Positions 34,548 to 46,908 are shown, counted from the first letter of the stretch. The stretch: DNA of 64,000 nt from Deuterostichococcus epilithicus (GCA_033439295.1 JAVTLE010000014.1:1550001-1614000); one strand, 5' to 3'. The notes: generated by a model from the letters alone, not told the origin. Translations and numbers: made by a program.

Positions 34548-34996
34548 CTACCACGTGAGGCCCAATGTGGCCACCGTCGGCTTGATGATGGCAGACGCCT
34601 CCTGCACGCCGCTGCTGACGCTCAGCTGTGCTGTTGCGAGCGGCAGATTCAACGCCAACTGAGACCGAGCACAAAGCAATCGTACGCAGGCACCACCCCA
34701 GGTCGACAGCAGCACAGATGTGTTCGTTGCTGTATGCTCTTCGAGCCGAAACGATGACAATGGATGGGCCAGGCAGGCCCGTGGGCTCATGGCACGATCC
34801 CTTCGACGGCGGTCGGCTCGGCGCGCACGTTTGTGTGCACCGGCGGCATGTCCTTGCCGCCGAAGACGGTAGTGGAGAAGGCGACGCCCTCCATCGGCAC
34901 GACGGGCGTCAGGCGGTCCGTCACGTCGCCCACAGCGTAGATACTGGGCACACTGCTGCGGTCATACTCGTTGACGTTGACCGCGCGGTGTGAGCC
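34548..34996 (-). pseudogene. Glutathione reductase C-terminal remnant
   Basis: After an AG at 34997 the minus strand reads [40 protein letters not shown] and [11 protein letters not shown], the second FAD-binding stretch of glutathione reductase (family pattern S-VP-I-AVGDV-R--LTPV---E). It then runs to a stop at 34787. About 165 bases on, KPTVATLGLT resembles the start of the dimerisation domain (PPIATVGLT-type) but meets a stop at once. The N-terminal FAD domain with the redox CxxxxC, the NADPH domain and the His-Pro active site are not found on this strand within about 1 kb. I read this as a decayed partial copy. An expressed short spliced gene is less likely but not excluded. It is not the cell's working enzyme. 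Confidence 0.6.
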
Positions 34997-35554
34997 CTGC
35001 CGCAACAGCCGCCGGTCTGAGCAGAGTTACAACGCATCGTGACTATCATGCTGTATGCTGTAGCACTGAAGCAGCGGTTGGCTGCAGTCATGACCAGGTG
35101 TGCACCCCTGCGCCGCCGCTGGGCACGGACCTGCAGATCTCCTGCGGCCGCAGCTGCTCCTTGGACCTGCGGGCTGCGGCCTGCGTGTGAAAGCTTAGCG
35201 CCGCCGCAGCGAACCATCCAGAAATCGAAGAGTTTATCGAAATGATCGAGTTGATTGAGTTGGTCAGTTGCTTCTGCAATCCTCTTTCTTGTCTCTGCAA
35301 TGCTCCTTGCCACGCTTCGCCAGGTTGCCCCAGCTGGTGCACGCGAGGGTCTGCCAGGCTGGATCAGCACGTGGCAGATAGTAGTTTGTGCATAAGCAGA
35401 CAAGGTTGACGCTCATCAAAGGTGGTTGAAGACATTTTCTGCCCTTGCACCGTTCGCCACATTTCCAGGTGCCAGCGCTGATCATCCGACCTCATCAAGA
35501 CAAGACTGATCCTCCCACCCGTCACCTAGGCGCGTGCTCGTACGTGTCGGCAGG
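34997..35554. other. Intergenic region upstream of the VOC gene
   Basis: No assigned gene. On the minus strand, 35210-35300 reads as a Glu/Lys/Asp/Asn-rich helical peptide (ETRKRIAEATDQLNQLDHFD); it could be a stray exon or chance. The promoter of the VOC gene should lie near 35400-35550. Confidence 0.35.
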
Positions 35555-36401
35555 ATGGTCCTGGACCACATCATGCTCAAGGTCAAGAGCTGGCCCAAGG
35601 CCCAGGCGTACTACGAGGCGGCGCTGAAGCCGCTCGGCTACGAGCTGATCATGTCTCAGGACGCCTTCGGCGGATTTGGCATCCCTGGCGAGACTGCAGG
35701 CCGCATCTACGTGAAGCAGGGTCAGTCATCCTATGCAAGCAGCCTCTGAAACGTTTGTATTGCATTTTGACTTGCTGGATGGCCAGAGGCGCCGTTTCGG
35801 CACGGGCGACACCATGCACGCACGGCACGTGCGTGTCTGCCAAGAAACCTTTCTACTGGCGCAACGCGTGAAGCATATCATGAATTGGTGCATTTAACAC
35901 TCAAAGCATGTTCAAGCTGTGTGTCTGGTGTCATGTTCTGTCACGACCCATGCTGGAGACTGAACTCCTGTCAGCACAGTTCCCATATTCCTGCGAGTCC
36001 GAGCACACTGCTAAACTTGTCCAGAGTACGCATTTCCTTTGATGTTATCGCAGAGGAGAACCCTGGACGCCTGCACTTCGCGATCCGAGCGCCCTCTGCA
36101 GATGCAGTAAAGGAGTACCACGCAGCCGCCCTTGCCGCCGGCGGCACTGACAACGGTGAGTTCCCAACTGTCAGGACGTAACTACATATGGGCCTTCGAC
36201 TGGTGATACCATGAGACACCTCTTGGTGAACATGTGCACCTGATGCTGGACTGCTGCTACTCCGTCAGTAGGCACATGTGAGAAGATGGTGCACATCATG
36301 CAGGCGCACCTGGACCTCGACCGTGGTACACGGAGGGCGGCTCCGGCGCATTTGTGATCGACCTTGACGACAATAACATCGAGGTTGCATACCAGAGCTA
36401 G
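35555..36401 (+). CDS. Glyoxalase/bleomycin-resistance (VOC) superfamily protein
   Basis: Small metal-dependent VOC-fold protein; members include glyoxalases and dioxygenases, and the substrate cannot be told from sequence. Exons 35555-35720, 36054-36155 and 36304-36401 sum to 366 bases, 121 residues plus stop. It starts MVLDHIMLKVKSWPKAQAYY (first beta strand with the His metal ligand, then the first helix), continues LKPLGYELIMSQ and GRIYVKQG. After the first intron it reads ENPGRLHFAIRAPSADAVKE (second His in LHFA) with AAALAAGGTDNG, and ends PWYTEGGSGAFVIDLDDNNI EV, where the metal-ligand Glu of the family's DPDGNxIE motif is the E in NNIEV. One full VOC module, the size of single-domain bacterial members; no transit peptide. 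Confidence 0.87.
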
Positions 36402-36764
36402 CCGACTGTTAGCCAAACAGCTGTGCAACACTGTATCACACCATGTTCCACAGGACGCGTTCGATGTGTAAATTGCCAGGTCCGAACAGCAGGACCTCGT
36501 ACAGAGACATTGACGAAAAACCACAAAAATACTTCTAGCCAGACGACTAGGGTGCGGGCATGCGCAAACTGCACAAGAGCGCCAGACTACAAGGGTAGTC
36601 AACCCTGCCAAACAGTCGGGTACCGGGGCGCCATTGCGCCAGGGTGATCGAAAGGCTTGCGCCGCCGGCTGCTGACGCTGGCCGCTTCCCTGGAAGACCT
36701 GCTGGCGTGGAGGCACCGACGGCGGGCCAGCAAGCGCCGCCGCCGTCAATGGTAGCGCCCGCCA
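36402..36764. other. Convergent 3' spacer
   Basis: Between the VOC gene (+) and the SBNO/FGT1 helicase (-). No coding signal. It contains the TGTAA signal at 36467. Confidence 0.45.
36467..36471 (+). terminator. TGTAA poly(A) signal of the VOC gene
   Basis: TGTAA lies 66 bases after the stop codon, a typical distance for green-algal mRNAs. Confidence 0.5.
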
Positions 36765-39700
36765 TCAGGTCAGATCAACCGTGTTGAACGGCTGCTGCGT
36801 CCACTGGTACTGCTGCTGGAGCTGCGGCTGCTGCCACAGGTGGGCCGGCAACGCCGACGGGACGGACGGGACTGCCTGCTGCTGATACTGCGGCTGGTGC
36901 TGCTGCTGCTGATGCGATTCGAGCAGCTCATCTTCGGAGTCGAGGCTGATGACGGGCGGGTCCGCCAGCCGCTCCAGCACAGCAGCGACTGCACCCTCTG
37001 GGATGTGCACGCCCACCAGCCGCTTGGAGCCCTCGCCTGCGCATAATGACAGCAGGAATCTGCATTTTGGCAGCAGCCCAATGTGCTGCCTTGCTCATGG
37101 CATGCGCTTTCCAGGAGCAGACTCTGACAGGCAGCGTGCCGCTGTCAGCGCGGCACGCGCGTGGCACGCGCGTGGCACATGCGTGTACTCACTGGTGCGG
37201 CATGGCATGACTTGGTCCAGCAGTCGATGCTCGTGAGGGCCACCTCTCGGAGTCCGGCCGCGCACGCGCACACCTTCTGAACACGAGCAAGCAGCCAGCG
37301 CAAGGGTGAGGGTGCCGTACCTGTGGTCTGCACCCGCAGCACGGAGAGCTTGCGGTCGGAGGCGCGCGTCTGCTGCTCCAGGGCCGCCTGCACTGCGTCC
37401 CACACAGGCAGCACCAGCCCGCCCAGCAGCACGATGCGCCGCAGCCGGGCGCCTGCGCCCGCTGCGGCACCACCGCGCCGCCGCCCTGCCTCTGCATAGG
37501 CGTCGTCCCACAGCCGCTGCGCCGCTGCCGCGTCCATGCGCTGGTACCTGTGCAGTGCCGGAGGGACCACAGGTTTGGTCACGCAGAGCGCTGTGCAACA
37601 GGTGCCCGGGGTTGCTGCTTCTCGGAGGTGGATGATCACCAGCTGCCACGAGCAGAAAGCACGGACGTACATGCAGTGGACAGCGGTCATGACAGCGCTG
37701 CGGAACTCGGCCTTGGACCTGCTCGCTTGGACAAAAGGACTATGGGCTGCCGCCATCACGGGACGCAATCCTGATGGCATGGCGTCACTAGCATGCCAAC
37801 GAGGAGCAGACCGCGGCAGAGCAGTGAGCGCGGCAAAAAACTAATCCTGAAACCTGCCAGCAGGGCACGCACCGATTCTGCAGCTCCTCCAGCTTCATGA
37901 TCTTGGCGGCACGGCCCGTGGCGGGGCGGTGTATTCGGAACAGCGGCGGTGACGACGCCCCCACTTGCACCGCCAGCATGCCGTGCACTTTGCCGCCCAG
38001 ACCCTCCTTCCTGGCTCTGTGCAGCGTGCAGAGAGTGACATGGGAGGGGACTTGCAGTGGCCGTGGCGTCAACATCAGGACGATCTGCCTTGCGCATGCC
38101 ATGTCAGTGTCGAAAGGCAGCATGCCGGCATCGGCGCCACGCAATGCAGTGTGTCGCGTTATGGGCAGCCCATGGCTCAGCAGCAGCCGGCAGGGGGGGG
38201 GGGNATGGTGACAGCCGCACCTGTAGTAGCCGTCAAAGCGGGCTAGCTGGCTGGCGCTGGGCTGCCCTGCTGCCTGCACGGCGCCGTCTGCTGCTGAACC
38301 ATCCGCCTGCACACACGGTCTGGCACATGAGTACGGCGCGAACCGAGAGGAGAGCAGTCGAGTGGGGGCCAGCCGGCGGCTGTGCTGCAGGGGCAGGGCA
38401 GTCTGTCGCTGTCATCACATCCCATGGGAGGCGCTGACTGTGTCCTGCACATCACGGACAAACACAGGCCGGGCAGGCAGGCCTGGCACGCAAGCTGAAA
38501 ATGTTAATGAGCAGCTGGAGGAACCGTCACAGGCGCACCGGGGAGGAGCGAAGCGGCGCCGCCAGCAGCAGCGCCTGTGAGTCGGCCCAGGACACCCCCC
38601 GGTCCACCTCCACCCGGTACAGCAGCGTCTTCGCGCCGCTGCTGGGGTCCTGCCGCGACAGAACACACACACGTGCGTGTGGATTTCCCAAAACATCATG
38701 GCAGTGGTTTTACTGGGTTTACTTGAAGGATTGCCGCCCAGCCCCGCCTTTCTGGCTCTGTGCAGCATGCAGAGAGTAGCATGGGAGGATTGCTGGCTGA
38801 TTGAAGGATTGCTGTGGCTACAGCAGTGGCCTGATGCTGCCTACCTGCTGCACTGCACTGCACCCACGACATGCATCGGACGTAGAAGCAGGCGCATGCA
38901 TACCGATTAGCGGCAATGGCTCGGGTAAAGCAGGGCTTGAGGTTGCTGCGCAAATTTTCGGTCGGCATAGAAGGCACCTGGCGGGCAGTCTGGGGCGGCC
39001 AGGAGCGGGGGATGAAAAAGATCGGCAGGGGAGGCACCTGGGCACGGCTGAGGGTGGAAAGGTAAGGGCACAAAAACTGTCTGTATTGGGGAGGAGGTAC
39101 CTAGCAAATGGTCCGGGGCGACGTGGTGAGGGACGAAGTTTGATTGGCAGAGGGCGCACCTGGCGGACGGTCTGCGGCGGCGAGGTGAGGGAGATGGAGG
39201 TACCGGTCACGTCCACGATGCCGTCGTCGTACTTGCCGTCGCGGCGGGCTGCCTCGATCGTCGCCTCCAGCACCGCCTGGAACAGGTCGAACACGTGCGC
39301 CTGCGCTGCCGGCTCCAGTCCCAGCAGCCTGCCAGGAGCGGCGGGACGAGGACTGAGTGTTTCTGTGTCAATGCCAGCACAGCACAGGGACAGCTCTGCC
39401 TGGTGTCTGTGGCAGGCGGCGCCTTCATGCATCAGCCCACGGCGGCACTTGGCCATCGCTGCAGCTGCTGCCCCGAGTGCTACCTCGTGCGCTGCCTGCC
39501 TTGTCAGAAGCTCCAACGCCAACGCCAAAGAGGCGTCTCGGGGCACACAGGAGTGACTTTGAGGTCAGAGCTCCATCGTGAGGCGGCCAGGCGGACAGGC
39601 GCTTGCCTGTTGAGGAAGCGCGGCACATCGCCCTTGTCCTGGTCGCTGACCTTGCCGCAATTGACGGGCGCGCCCGCGTTGTCGCTCAGAAAGGCGTTGA

Positions 39701-42700
39701 TGTCAATGGCCGATACGTGCGACGCCGGGCGGATGATGCCCACGTTCAGCAGGTGCGCACGGGCGCGGCCGTAGAAGATTGCCAGCGTCATCTGCGCAGT
39801 GCGGAGGCCACGTTTCTCAGCTGCATGCAAGAGCGCGCGGCGTGCGGACAAAGGGCAGCACCAAGCGGCAAGACTGGCCAGAGATCACCTTGCTGATATG
39901 CTGCAGCTAACAGGCCATGTTGCAAGACAACAGCTGTGGAGTGCAAGGCAACAGCGTGTAGCCAAACGGAACCTAGAGCAGGGCTCTGTGGACCATCCTC
40001 GACACGGGTGTCCAGCAGGACAGTTGGAAAGGAGTTGAGAAGCACCTCGGGCGAGGTGCCGTCGGCGCGCGGGCGGCAGGCGGGCGGCGGCACCGGCGGC
40101 ACCTCCTCCTCCATGATGGCGCGGTAGGTGGCCTTGAGGGCGCGCTGCCCCCACACGCTCTCATAGTTGTAGTCCTTCAGCGACGGCCCCGCCCGCCGGT
40201 CGCCCTGCAGTGCAGCGCAGTGCCAGGCTGGAGAGGGGGGTCGAGGCGGGGAGGGGGGGCACGGAGGGTGTGGCAGTCCTGCCAACGTGCCTGCCAGCTT
40301 GTGCAGCAGGTGGCCCGGTCGGCGGTCACTGGCCAGGGAGCGACTGCGTGAAACCTCCATGCTCTCAGCCGGCATGCGAGAAGCAGTGCGAGCCGAGCGG
40401 TGTTCCTGCGGCACGAGGCCGACTTCAGCACGGCAACTCTGTCGCACCTGGGTGAGCGCGCCCAGGGACTCCAGGCGCCGGGCGACGGCGGCGGCGAAGC
40501 GGCGCTCGCCGCCCAGTGGCGTGAACAGCAGGCGGTACTGAGGCGCGTGCGCCTGGTTGGCGCGGTGCGATCGCCCAAACTGCTGGATGGCCTTGTCGGC
40601 GCTCCAGGGCAGCTCCAGCGTCAGGTGCACCCGCCGCCGCTGATTTTGTGCCCGCCTGTAGGGCCAGCAAAATGGCCAGATCATGGCGGCATTGTCCTGA
40701 TTTGAGTTGTTTGCCTTAGCAAAGCTGCGGGGCAAGACCTCTCACAGCAGACCATGCTTAACTCAGGCCTCCAGCCTCAAGCAAACCCTGTGCTGCTGGC
40801 AGACAACACACCATCGTCCCTGTCACTGACAAAATGCACTGAGCGACCAGGCACAGCCTGCTGGTCATTCAGCATGTTCCTTCCGCCTGTGCATCGGCAT
40901 GTCGGGCCGCACAACGACGGCAGAAGGACGGCAGTCTGCGACAGGGCCACCGCAAGGTCCACCAGCGCACTTGTCTGCGTGCAGGGAGATGCCGGCGGAG
41001 GCGGCCTCGCTGATGACGGCGATGAACTTGGTGCCCGCCAGGAACAGGGTGCGCTCGTGCACGTTGATCATGTCCAGCGTGGCGCTGGCCGCACAGCCGG
41101 AGGCGTTCCGCGCCTCCCACCGCACCCCCGGCCGGTCCGTGCGCCGCACCAGCCGCCCCTTGCGCCCTGCGCGCCGGCATGGTCTTGCCCTCAGGTTGCA
41201 GCTCCGCCGTTGCTTATTCTGGCCTTGAGGCGGAAATTGCCAGAGCTACCTTGTGGGAGGAGTCCTCATGTGTGTCCTTAAGGGTAGCCCGCTGCAGCAG
41301 CATTGTTGGTGGCGACGGTGCAGGCTCGGGACACTTGACCAGCGACGATGTCCAATGAGCCCACATCACAGGGAGCATCACATTGAAAGACGTGCGGCAG
41401 CGACTCGCATCCCGCACCCGTCATCTCAGCGACGGCAGCGGGCCCCCCCAGCATGTCGATCAGCGAGTCCAGCGGATTGTTGGGCAGCTCCATTGCGGCC
41501 ACCGCCCGCAGCACCTGCTCCTTGCGCGCCTTGGCACCCTCGTACTGCTGCTGCGCGTGCTCCTTCTCGATTACCCGCAGCTGGCCCTGCGAAGGCGGCG
41601 CCATTGCGAGCTCTCAGATGGCCGTCGGAAAGCCGCACGGAGCAGCAGATATTAATAAGGTGAAAATCTTTCAGAGAGCCGAGATCGGCTGTGCTCCAAG
41701 CGACACAGATGCGAGCTGCAGCACCTAGATACTCAGCAGGAACGCGAAACTGGACAATCTGCACAGCTGTGGGTGCTGATGCGACGCAATGCATGGAGAC
41801 CCAGCTTGTACAAGAGTGCACGAGAACCTGTGCAAATGCAACGTGCTGTGCTTGAAAAGGCTCGAACATCCGGTCCTCACCTGCGCCGCTGCTGTGGCAT
41901 CGTCGCTGGGACTGCCAAAGCCCAGATGCTGCCGGGCTTGCTGCGGCTGCTGCGGAGCGGCCAGCCCGAAGCTGCTGTTGAAGGCGCCAGCGTACATGCT
42001 GTCTGACTCCTCCTCCTCCTCCTCTGCCTTTGCCGCTGCCGCCGCTGCCTTTGCTGCCTGCAAGATGCGACAACACAGCCTTGCAGCTTTTCGCTGCAGC
42101 CCTGTGTTGCGCCGGGCTTGCGCCAGACACAGGGTGCGGCCCCTAGTCGGAGCAGGCCAGGCGGGGCTACAGGCTGTGGGTGCATCAGCGCCCGGCAGTC
42201 GGCCGAGACATGCGGACAGTGTTGAGCCCGTAGAGGGGACCTGCACACCTTGCCGCGGGGGGCGCGGGCGCCGGGGCGGCGCGCACGGCCCTTGGGCGCC
42301 GGCGCCGCGTCTGGGTCCACGTCCGGGTCCGGTGGCAGCGGGTAGTGGTCCTCCACCAGCTTCAGCAGCAGCTCCTGCGCCGGGGAACAGACGGCTTCGC
42401 ATCTGGCTTCCGTGTGTGGAGTGTGGATCATTCTGACTGTGAGTGTGCTTGTGTGTTTTGGCTCCTGCAGCGGGCAGCAGCCTTCCACCAGCTTCAGCAG
42501 CTCCTGCGCCAGGGAGTGGAGCATCGACAACTGGACCATCTCCCTGGCTCCTGCATGCACAGGCAGCGGGTAGTGGTCCTCCACCAGCGCCAGCAGCAGT
42601 CCTGAGCCGGGAATCGGGAGATGGCGGACTAGGCTCGACCCCTCGGCTCCTACGGCGGGCAGCCGGCACAGAGTCAATTTCACGCTTCGAGATTTGCCGG

Positions 42701-45700
42701 CTGCCGACACTCATGGCACCCTGCAGCTCCTGCACCACGCACAGCCACAGTCGCGCTCCGAGGCCAACTCTGGTTCCACTCGCACGGCGCCCTGCCGAAG
42801 AGCAACTCGACGACATGAGGTCAAACGTCCATGTCCGCCTCAACACAGGTCTGTGCTACTCGATGATATTGAATTCACGAGGCGGAAAAAAGCAGCGACA
42901 GCGCGCCTTAGGCCCGGAGACGAAGTCGTCGAGCTCCTCCCCGCGCTCAGCGACCACGTCCACGGTGCGCGCCTCGCCGGTGCTCTGCAGCCCAATGACG
43001 CAGCAGCGGCCATCCGACACAGCCTCCCGCGCCAGCCGCACAAGCGCCGGCACCTGTCGATCAGAGTGCAGGTGGGTTGGGCTCCGCAACTTGCGACTTT
43101 GTGTAGCTTCCCAAACGATATCGGCTGGCCATGTTGGCTGGCAGGTGGAGTAGACAGCGCATTGCAACTCAAAGAGAGCAACCCCCCATGCTACTCCTTG
43201 CCCAACTGCTACCTGCACAATCAAGAGTGGTCCGAGGGCTCACAGGGTGACGCGCAGGCCGCGCACCTTGGCGGCCATGCACATGTGTCGGAAGAAGCGC
43301 TGGTGGGCGCCCCAAAAGGCGCGCCACAGCAGGTGGCGCCGCGGGTTGCGGCCGCCGCCGCCGCCATTCGCCGCCGCCTCCTGCTCCTCGAGCAGCTCCG
43401 CGGCGTACAGGAACTCCCGCCGCAGCTGGCACCACATGATGGCTGCTTCGCCGTACTGCCGCGTCACCGCCGCATCAAGCGCCTCCTCCCGCACCTCGAA
43501 CTCGGCCCCTGTGCAGTTAGCCCGGGTACCAGGCTGGAAAATTGCACAGCGCGGTGCCCTACATAAGAAGCCCCCGGCAGATGCCTCCTGTAGATTTACT
43601 GCACATGTGCCATCAGCGCACCTCACAACATTGGACAGGTGATGAAATTGGCTGCAGACCTGCCGTCACACGCTGCCCGGCGCACCAAATGGTGTGCAGA
43701 ACGCACTCCGCTCGAGCGAACCCAGACAGCAGCCTCTCGGGGTGATGCAGCAGAAGCTGCGCAGCAGCAAGACAGCAAGGCAGGACGAGCTTCCGCACCG
43801 GCAAATGACAGGGTGCGCGCGACATAGACGCCTTGAGCCTTGAGGTCCATGGCCACCAGCTCTAGCGCTGCGACGCCGCGGGAGGAGATGGCCGCCAGGA
43901 AGGTGCCGAAGTCGGGAAATGCGGTGTTGCCCGCCCCCCACAGCCCCAGCCGCACCATGTAGCCCAGGTTGCGCGGCTCGGAAGCGCCTGCACGCGCGCC
44001 CGAGGATGCCCCGGATTGCTTCGGATGCTGCGGAAGGTGCAGAGCGCAGCAGAGGCAGCCGCACAACTCTGACATCCAGGTTTCAGCTGAAGCTGGCGCG
44101 CCACTTACGAGACTGGCGGCGCAAGCAGCCCAGGCAGACGGGAACAAGGTGCAGGAGTCAAGGCGGCGCACCGGTGGCGGAGCAGTAGACGACGCGGGCG
44201 TTGGGCAGCAGCCGCTGCAGCTCCACCACCTTCTCACCCACCTTCGTCGCCCGGCCGCCGCTGTCTGGCACCAGATTCTTCGCCTGCACGTGGGATCCAG
44301 CGCTTGGCTTCAGCATAGCATCGGGTGACCAAAGGCGTGGGACGCGCAGGCTGCCCGGGCTCAATCTGCTACCAGAGAAGGAGTTCGGCAGGGGCACCGA
44401 GGTTGGGGGGTCACACCTTGTGGCACTCGTCATAGACGATGAGGCCATCGAAGTTGGGCCCGCACCAGTTGACCAGCTGTTCTAACCTCGATGACCCCTG
44501 CGGGAGCACGACAGCCATCAGGGGCCCTCTTGACGCACAGACGTGCAAGAGATACCCACCCTATCCCGCGCAGCGATGCGGGACCCTGTGACTGAAGCTT
44601 GCGCTTTGACACAAAGGAGCCACGGCAGTCGGAGTGATGCCGGGCGCATTCCGGATGGCAGGGTGGGCGCTGTTGAGGTGCTCTCGTCCCCGCGCCTTGT
44701 CGGAGGACGAGATGAGGGAGGAGTAAGTCAGGAAGATGACGCCCTCTGCGAACTTGCTGGCCAGGCTACCGTATGGCAGCTTGTTCAGCGGCTGCACTGC
44801 AATGTCCTGTGCCCCCACATCGTCCAGGTCCCTGCAGCGGCCCAGCAGTCGGTGCATCGCGAACATGGACCAATGCCAGGCGCAGGACAATAATGTCGTA
44901 GCTGCACATCCAAGCTTCACACGGCGAGAGCAAAGATGGGACCGGATTTCGATGGCAGCCAGCACAGCGTTGTGCCGATGGAGAGTGCAGCATCGCACTC
45001 CGCTGTACTTGCAGAAGGGCGTCACTCGTCAACGACAGCTGGCTGAATGTTTTAGCAAGAGGCTGACTAACTGGCGATTAGTAAGTTATAGCATACAGGC
45101 AATGCCAAACATTTCTTTTTGGTGATTACCCACCTTCGGGAGTCGAAGCGCAGGTCGGAGCCGATGGAGAGCCAGAGGTGCTTCTTCCGCCCGCACCGCC
45201 AGTTCTCCAGTATCAGGCCTGCAAATCAGGCACGGAGCCTCGAGTGTCAGGCCACCTTCAGGCCAGCTGCTTGTCGTGGTGCTGCATTCAGCTTGCAGCT
45301 GCACGACAATTTTAAGATAGCCCACTGCACAGCTGCCCCTGCCGGACGGCTTGCAAGCTCTGCCGCACGCGTTGACAATAGCAGCCCTCAGGACGGCCAT
45401 CCACACCATCTGGGCAACCAGGCAAGTCTGTCGCCTGAACTGCCGCCGCGCACCCGCAATGGTGCGGCCCTTGCCGACGCCCGCGCCATCGCCAACGAAG
45501 AAGCCCGCCCGCTGGCCGTCCGGCAGCATCACACTGTGCCGCTGACATGCATACACGATGGATTCCAGCTGCAGCGCCGACAGGCCGCCTGAGGCTATCA
45601 GGTCGTCCAAGTGCAGCTGGTAGGTGATGTCTGGCGGCTCCACCGATGCCAGCGAGGCGGTCTCCACCACGGGGTCTGGGTGTGGCACGCCGAACGCCAG

Positions 45701-46908
45701 CTTCGCCGGCATGTACTCCTGCAAGGGGACGGCCAGTGTTGGCAGCAGAGGTATCTGGTCAGCGTCGCAGACATGCAGGCGCTGGTGTCTGGGAGTCCAT
45801 CGCCTGGCTGCTGCCAGAAGCAGCAGGGGCCACTTGCGCCGCTTGCTTGCTGTGCCGCGCGCCGCCCGCAGCTGCTCACAATCCCCTGAGAATCTGAGAT
45901 GTAACCCTCCGCTCGCAGCACAGCTAGCTGCAGCAGCGGTCAAGGCGTCCTCACCATGAAGGTGTTGGCGGCATCCTCCTCCTCGCCCTCGTCCTCGTCC
46001 CCGTCCTCCCGTGGCTCTGCGTCCCGCTGCTGCGGCGGGGCTGCCAGGTAGTCGCTGCCGCCGTACTGCCGCTTTGCACCCGCCGCCACTTGCGCTGGCC
46101 AGCCACCCTGCTGCTCGGCGAACTTGCGCTTGGGCACACCGAAGGCCTGCACGCCGCCGGCAAAGCCACTGCTCCCACGCCGCCGTGCGCCCACCAGGTC
46201 CCCCATCTGCACCAAGGCGCCGCCGCCCTGCCGCGCAGCAAGCGTATTATTACGGCTCTGTGCTCAGGGTGGACGCTCGAGGGTCGCAAAGACATGGCTG
46301 GCAGCGTGTCTGATGATAGGCGCGCATGCCTAGTCGTGCACCTCAGGCAGTGTGCTAAGCATACGCCACAGCAGAGCCTGACCATATTTCACTGCCCGCT
46401 CATTGATCACTCCTTCAGTCGAGATTGAACGCTTCTGGGCTGCGAACTAGAGCGGTTAATAGTCCATCCGAGCCTCTCATCAGTTGCCTGCGACAGGGGT
46501 CATCGCCAATCATCGCCGCACCTGGTATGCGTCCTGGTGCGCCTGGGAGCCATTGGGCACCGCCGTGCGCCGCCTCGACGCCGGATGTCCAGCTATGGAG
46601 GCGGGCACCGAAGGGTGCTGCCGCTGGAGCACCTCCACCATGTCCTCCGGCAGCCGTACCTGTGCATGGCGGCTCCACACGTCGGGCTGGGCCGGCAGAA
46701 CGCTGCAGGATCGCACCCGGGTGGCCCCATGTCGACAGTCTGCAGCGCCAGGAGGGATTTGGAGGAGCGGGATACCCACCTGCTGCGAGGAACGGCAGTG
46801 TGGGCAGGAGAACTGCCGCGCCGCCAGTAGCTGCTCCAGCAGGCTCCGCGGTACGTTCACCTGGTTGCCGCAGCTGCCGCACAGGACCTGCAGCACCGTC
46901 GGGTCCAT
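36765..46908 (-). CDS. SBNO: Strawberry notch/FORGETTER1-type DEXH helicase
   Basis: Nuclear chromatin co-activator; Arabidopsis FGT1 keeps heat-stress memory genes open. Start [20 protein letters not shown] at 46908 gives the CxxC...CPHC zinc-ribbon typical of plant FGT1. An acidic linker follows (45960-46210). Helicase domain: [11 protein letters not shown] and Walker [18 protein letters not shown] (45450-45590), [11 protein letters not shown] (44720), DEXH box [10 protein letters not shown] (44415-44455), VVYCSATGA (44170-44200). SBNO-specific middle: [20 protein letters not shown] (43890-43960). Second lobe: [20 protein letters not shown] (41000-41060), [20 protein letters not shown] (40560-40620), [20 protein letters not shown] (39700-39760). 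C-terminal part: [20 protein letters not shown] (37370-37440) and a Gln-rich tail ending TVDLT. More than 18 exons. Two exon starts have extra copies nearby, and one N base sits in an intron at 38204. Confidence 0.92.
37151..37180. repeat. Short GC-rich tandem repeat, about 11-bp units
   Basis: The unit cgtggcacgcg and near copies repeat about three times in an intron of the SBNO gene. Simple repeat; no function seen. Confidence 0.5.
37990..38048. repeat. Direct repeat copy 1: acceptor plus start of an SBNO exon
   Basis: Minus strand: CTGCACAG acceptor, then [19 protein letters not shown], a genuine SBNO block. About 59 bases match copy 2 at 38731-38789 with roughly six differences. Confidence 0.75.
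38731..38789. repeat. Direct repeat copy 2 of the SBNO exon start, non-family continuation
   Basis: Minus strand: CTGCACAG then ARKAGLGG, then it leaves the family sequence (NPSSKPSK). It lies in what should be an intron, 741 bases upstream in transcript order of copy 1. Confidence 0.7.
42334..42386. repeat. SBNO exon module, copy A
   Basis: Minus strand: acceptor-like GCGCAG then [14 protein letters not shown] followed by [11 protein letters not shown]. Likely the authentic exon. Confidence 0.7.
42467..42515. repeat. SBNO exon module, copy B (diverged)
   Basis: Minus strand: GCGCAG then [13 protein letters not shown], one codon shorter and more diverged than copies A and C. Confidence 0.7.
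42562..42612. repeat. SBNO exon module, copy C
   Basis: Minus strand: CAG then [13 protein letters not shown]. The core of 27 bases is identical to copy A. Confidence 0.7.

Noticed and set aside
35088-35403. Minus-strand helical peptide (ETRKRIAEATDQLNQLDHFD) suggesting an exon
   Set aside because: No flanking exon, start codon or family match could be joined to it; kept only as a note under the intergenic region.
45351-45959. Plus-strand frames antisense to the SBNO Walker A region
   Set aside because: Shadows of helicase exons that match the family on the minus strand.
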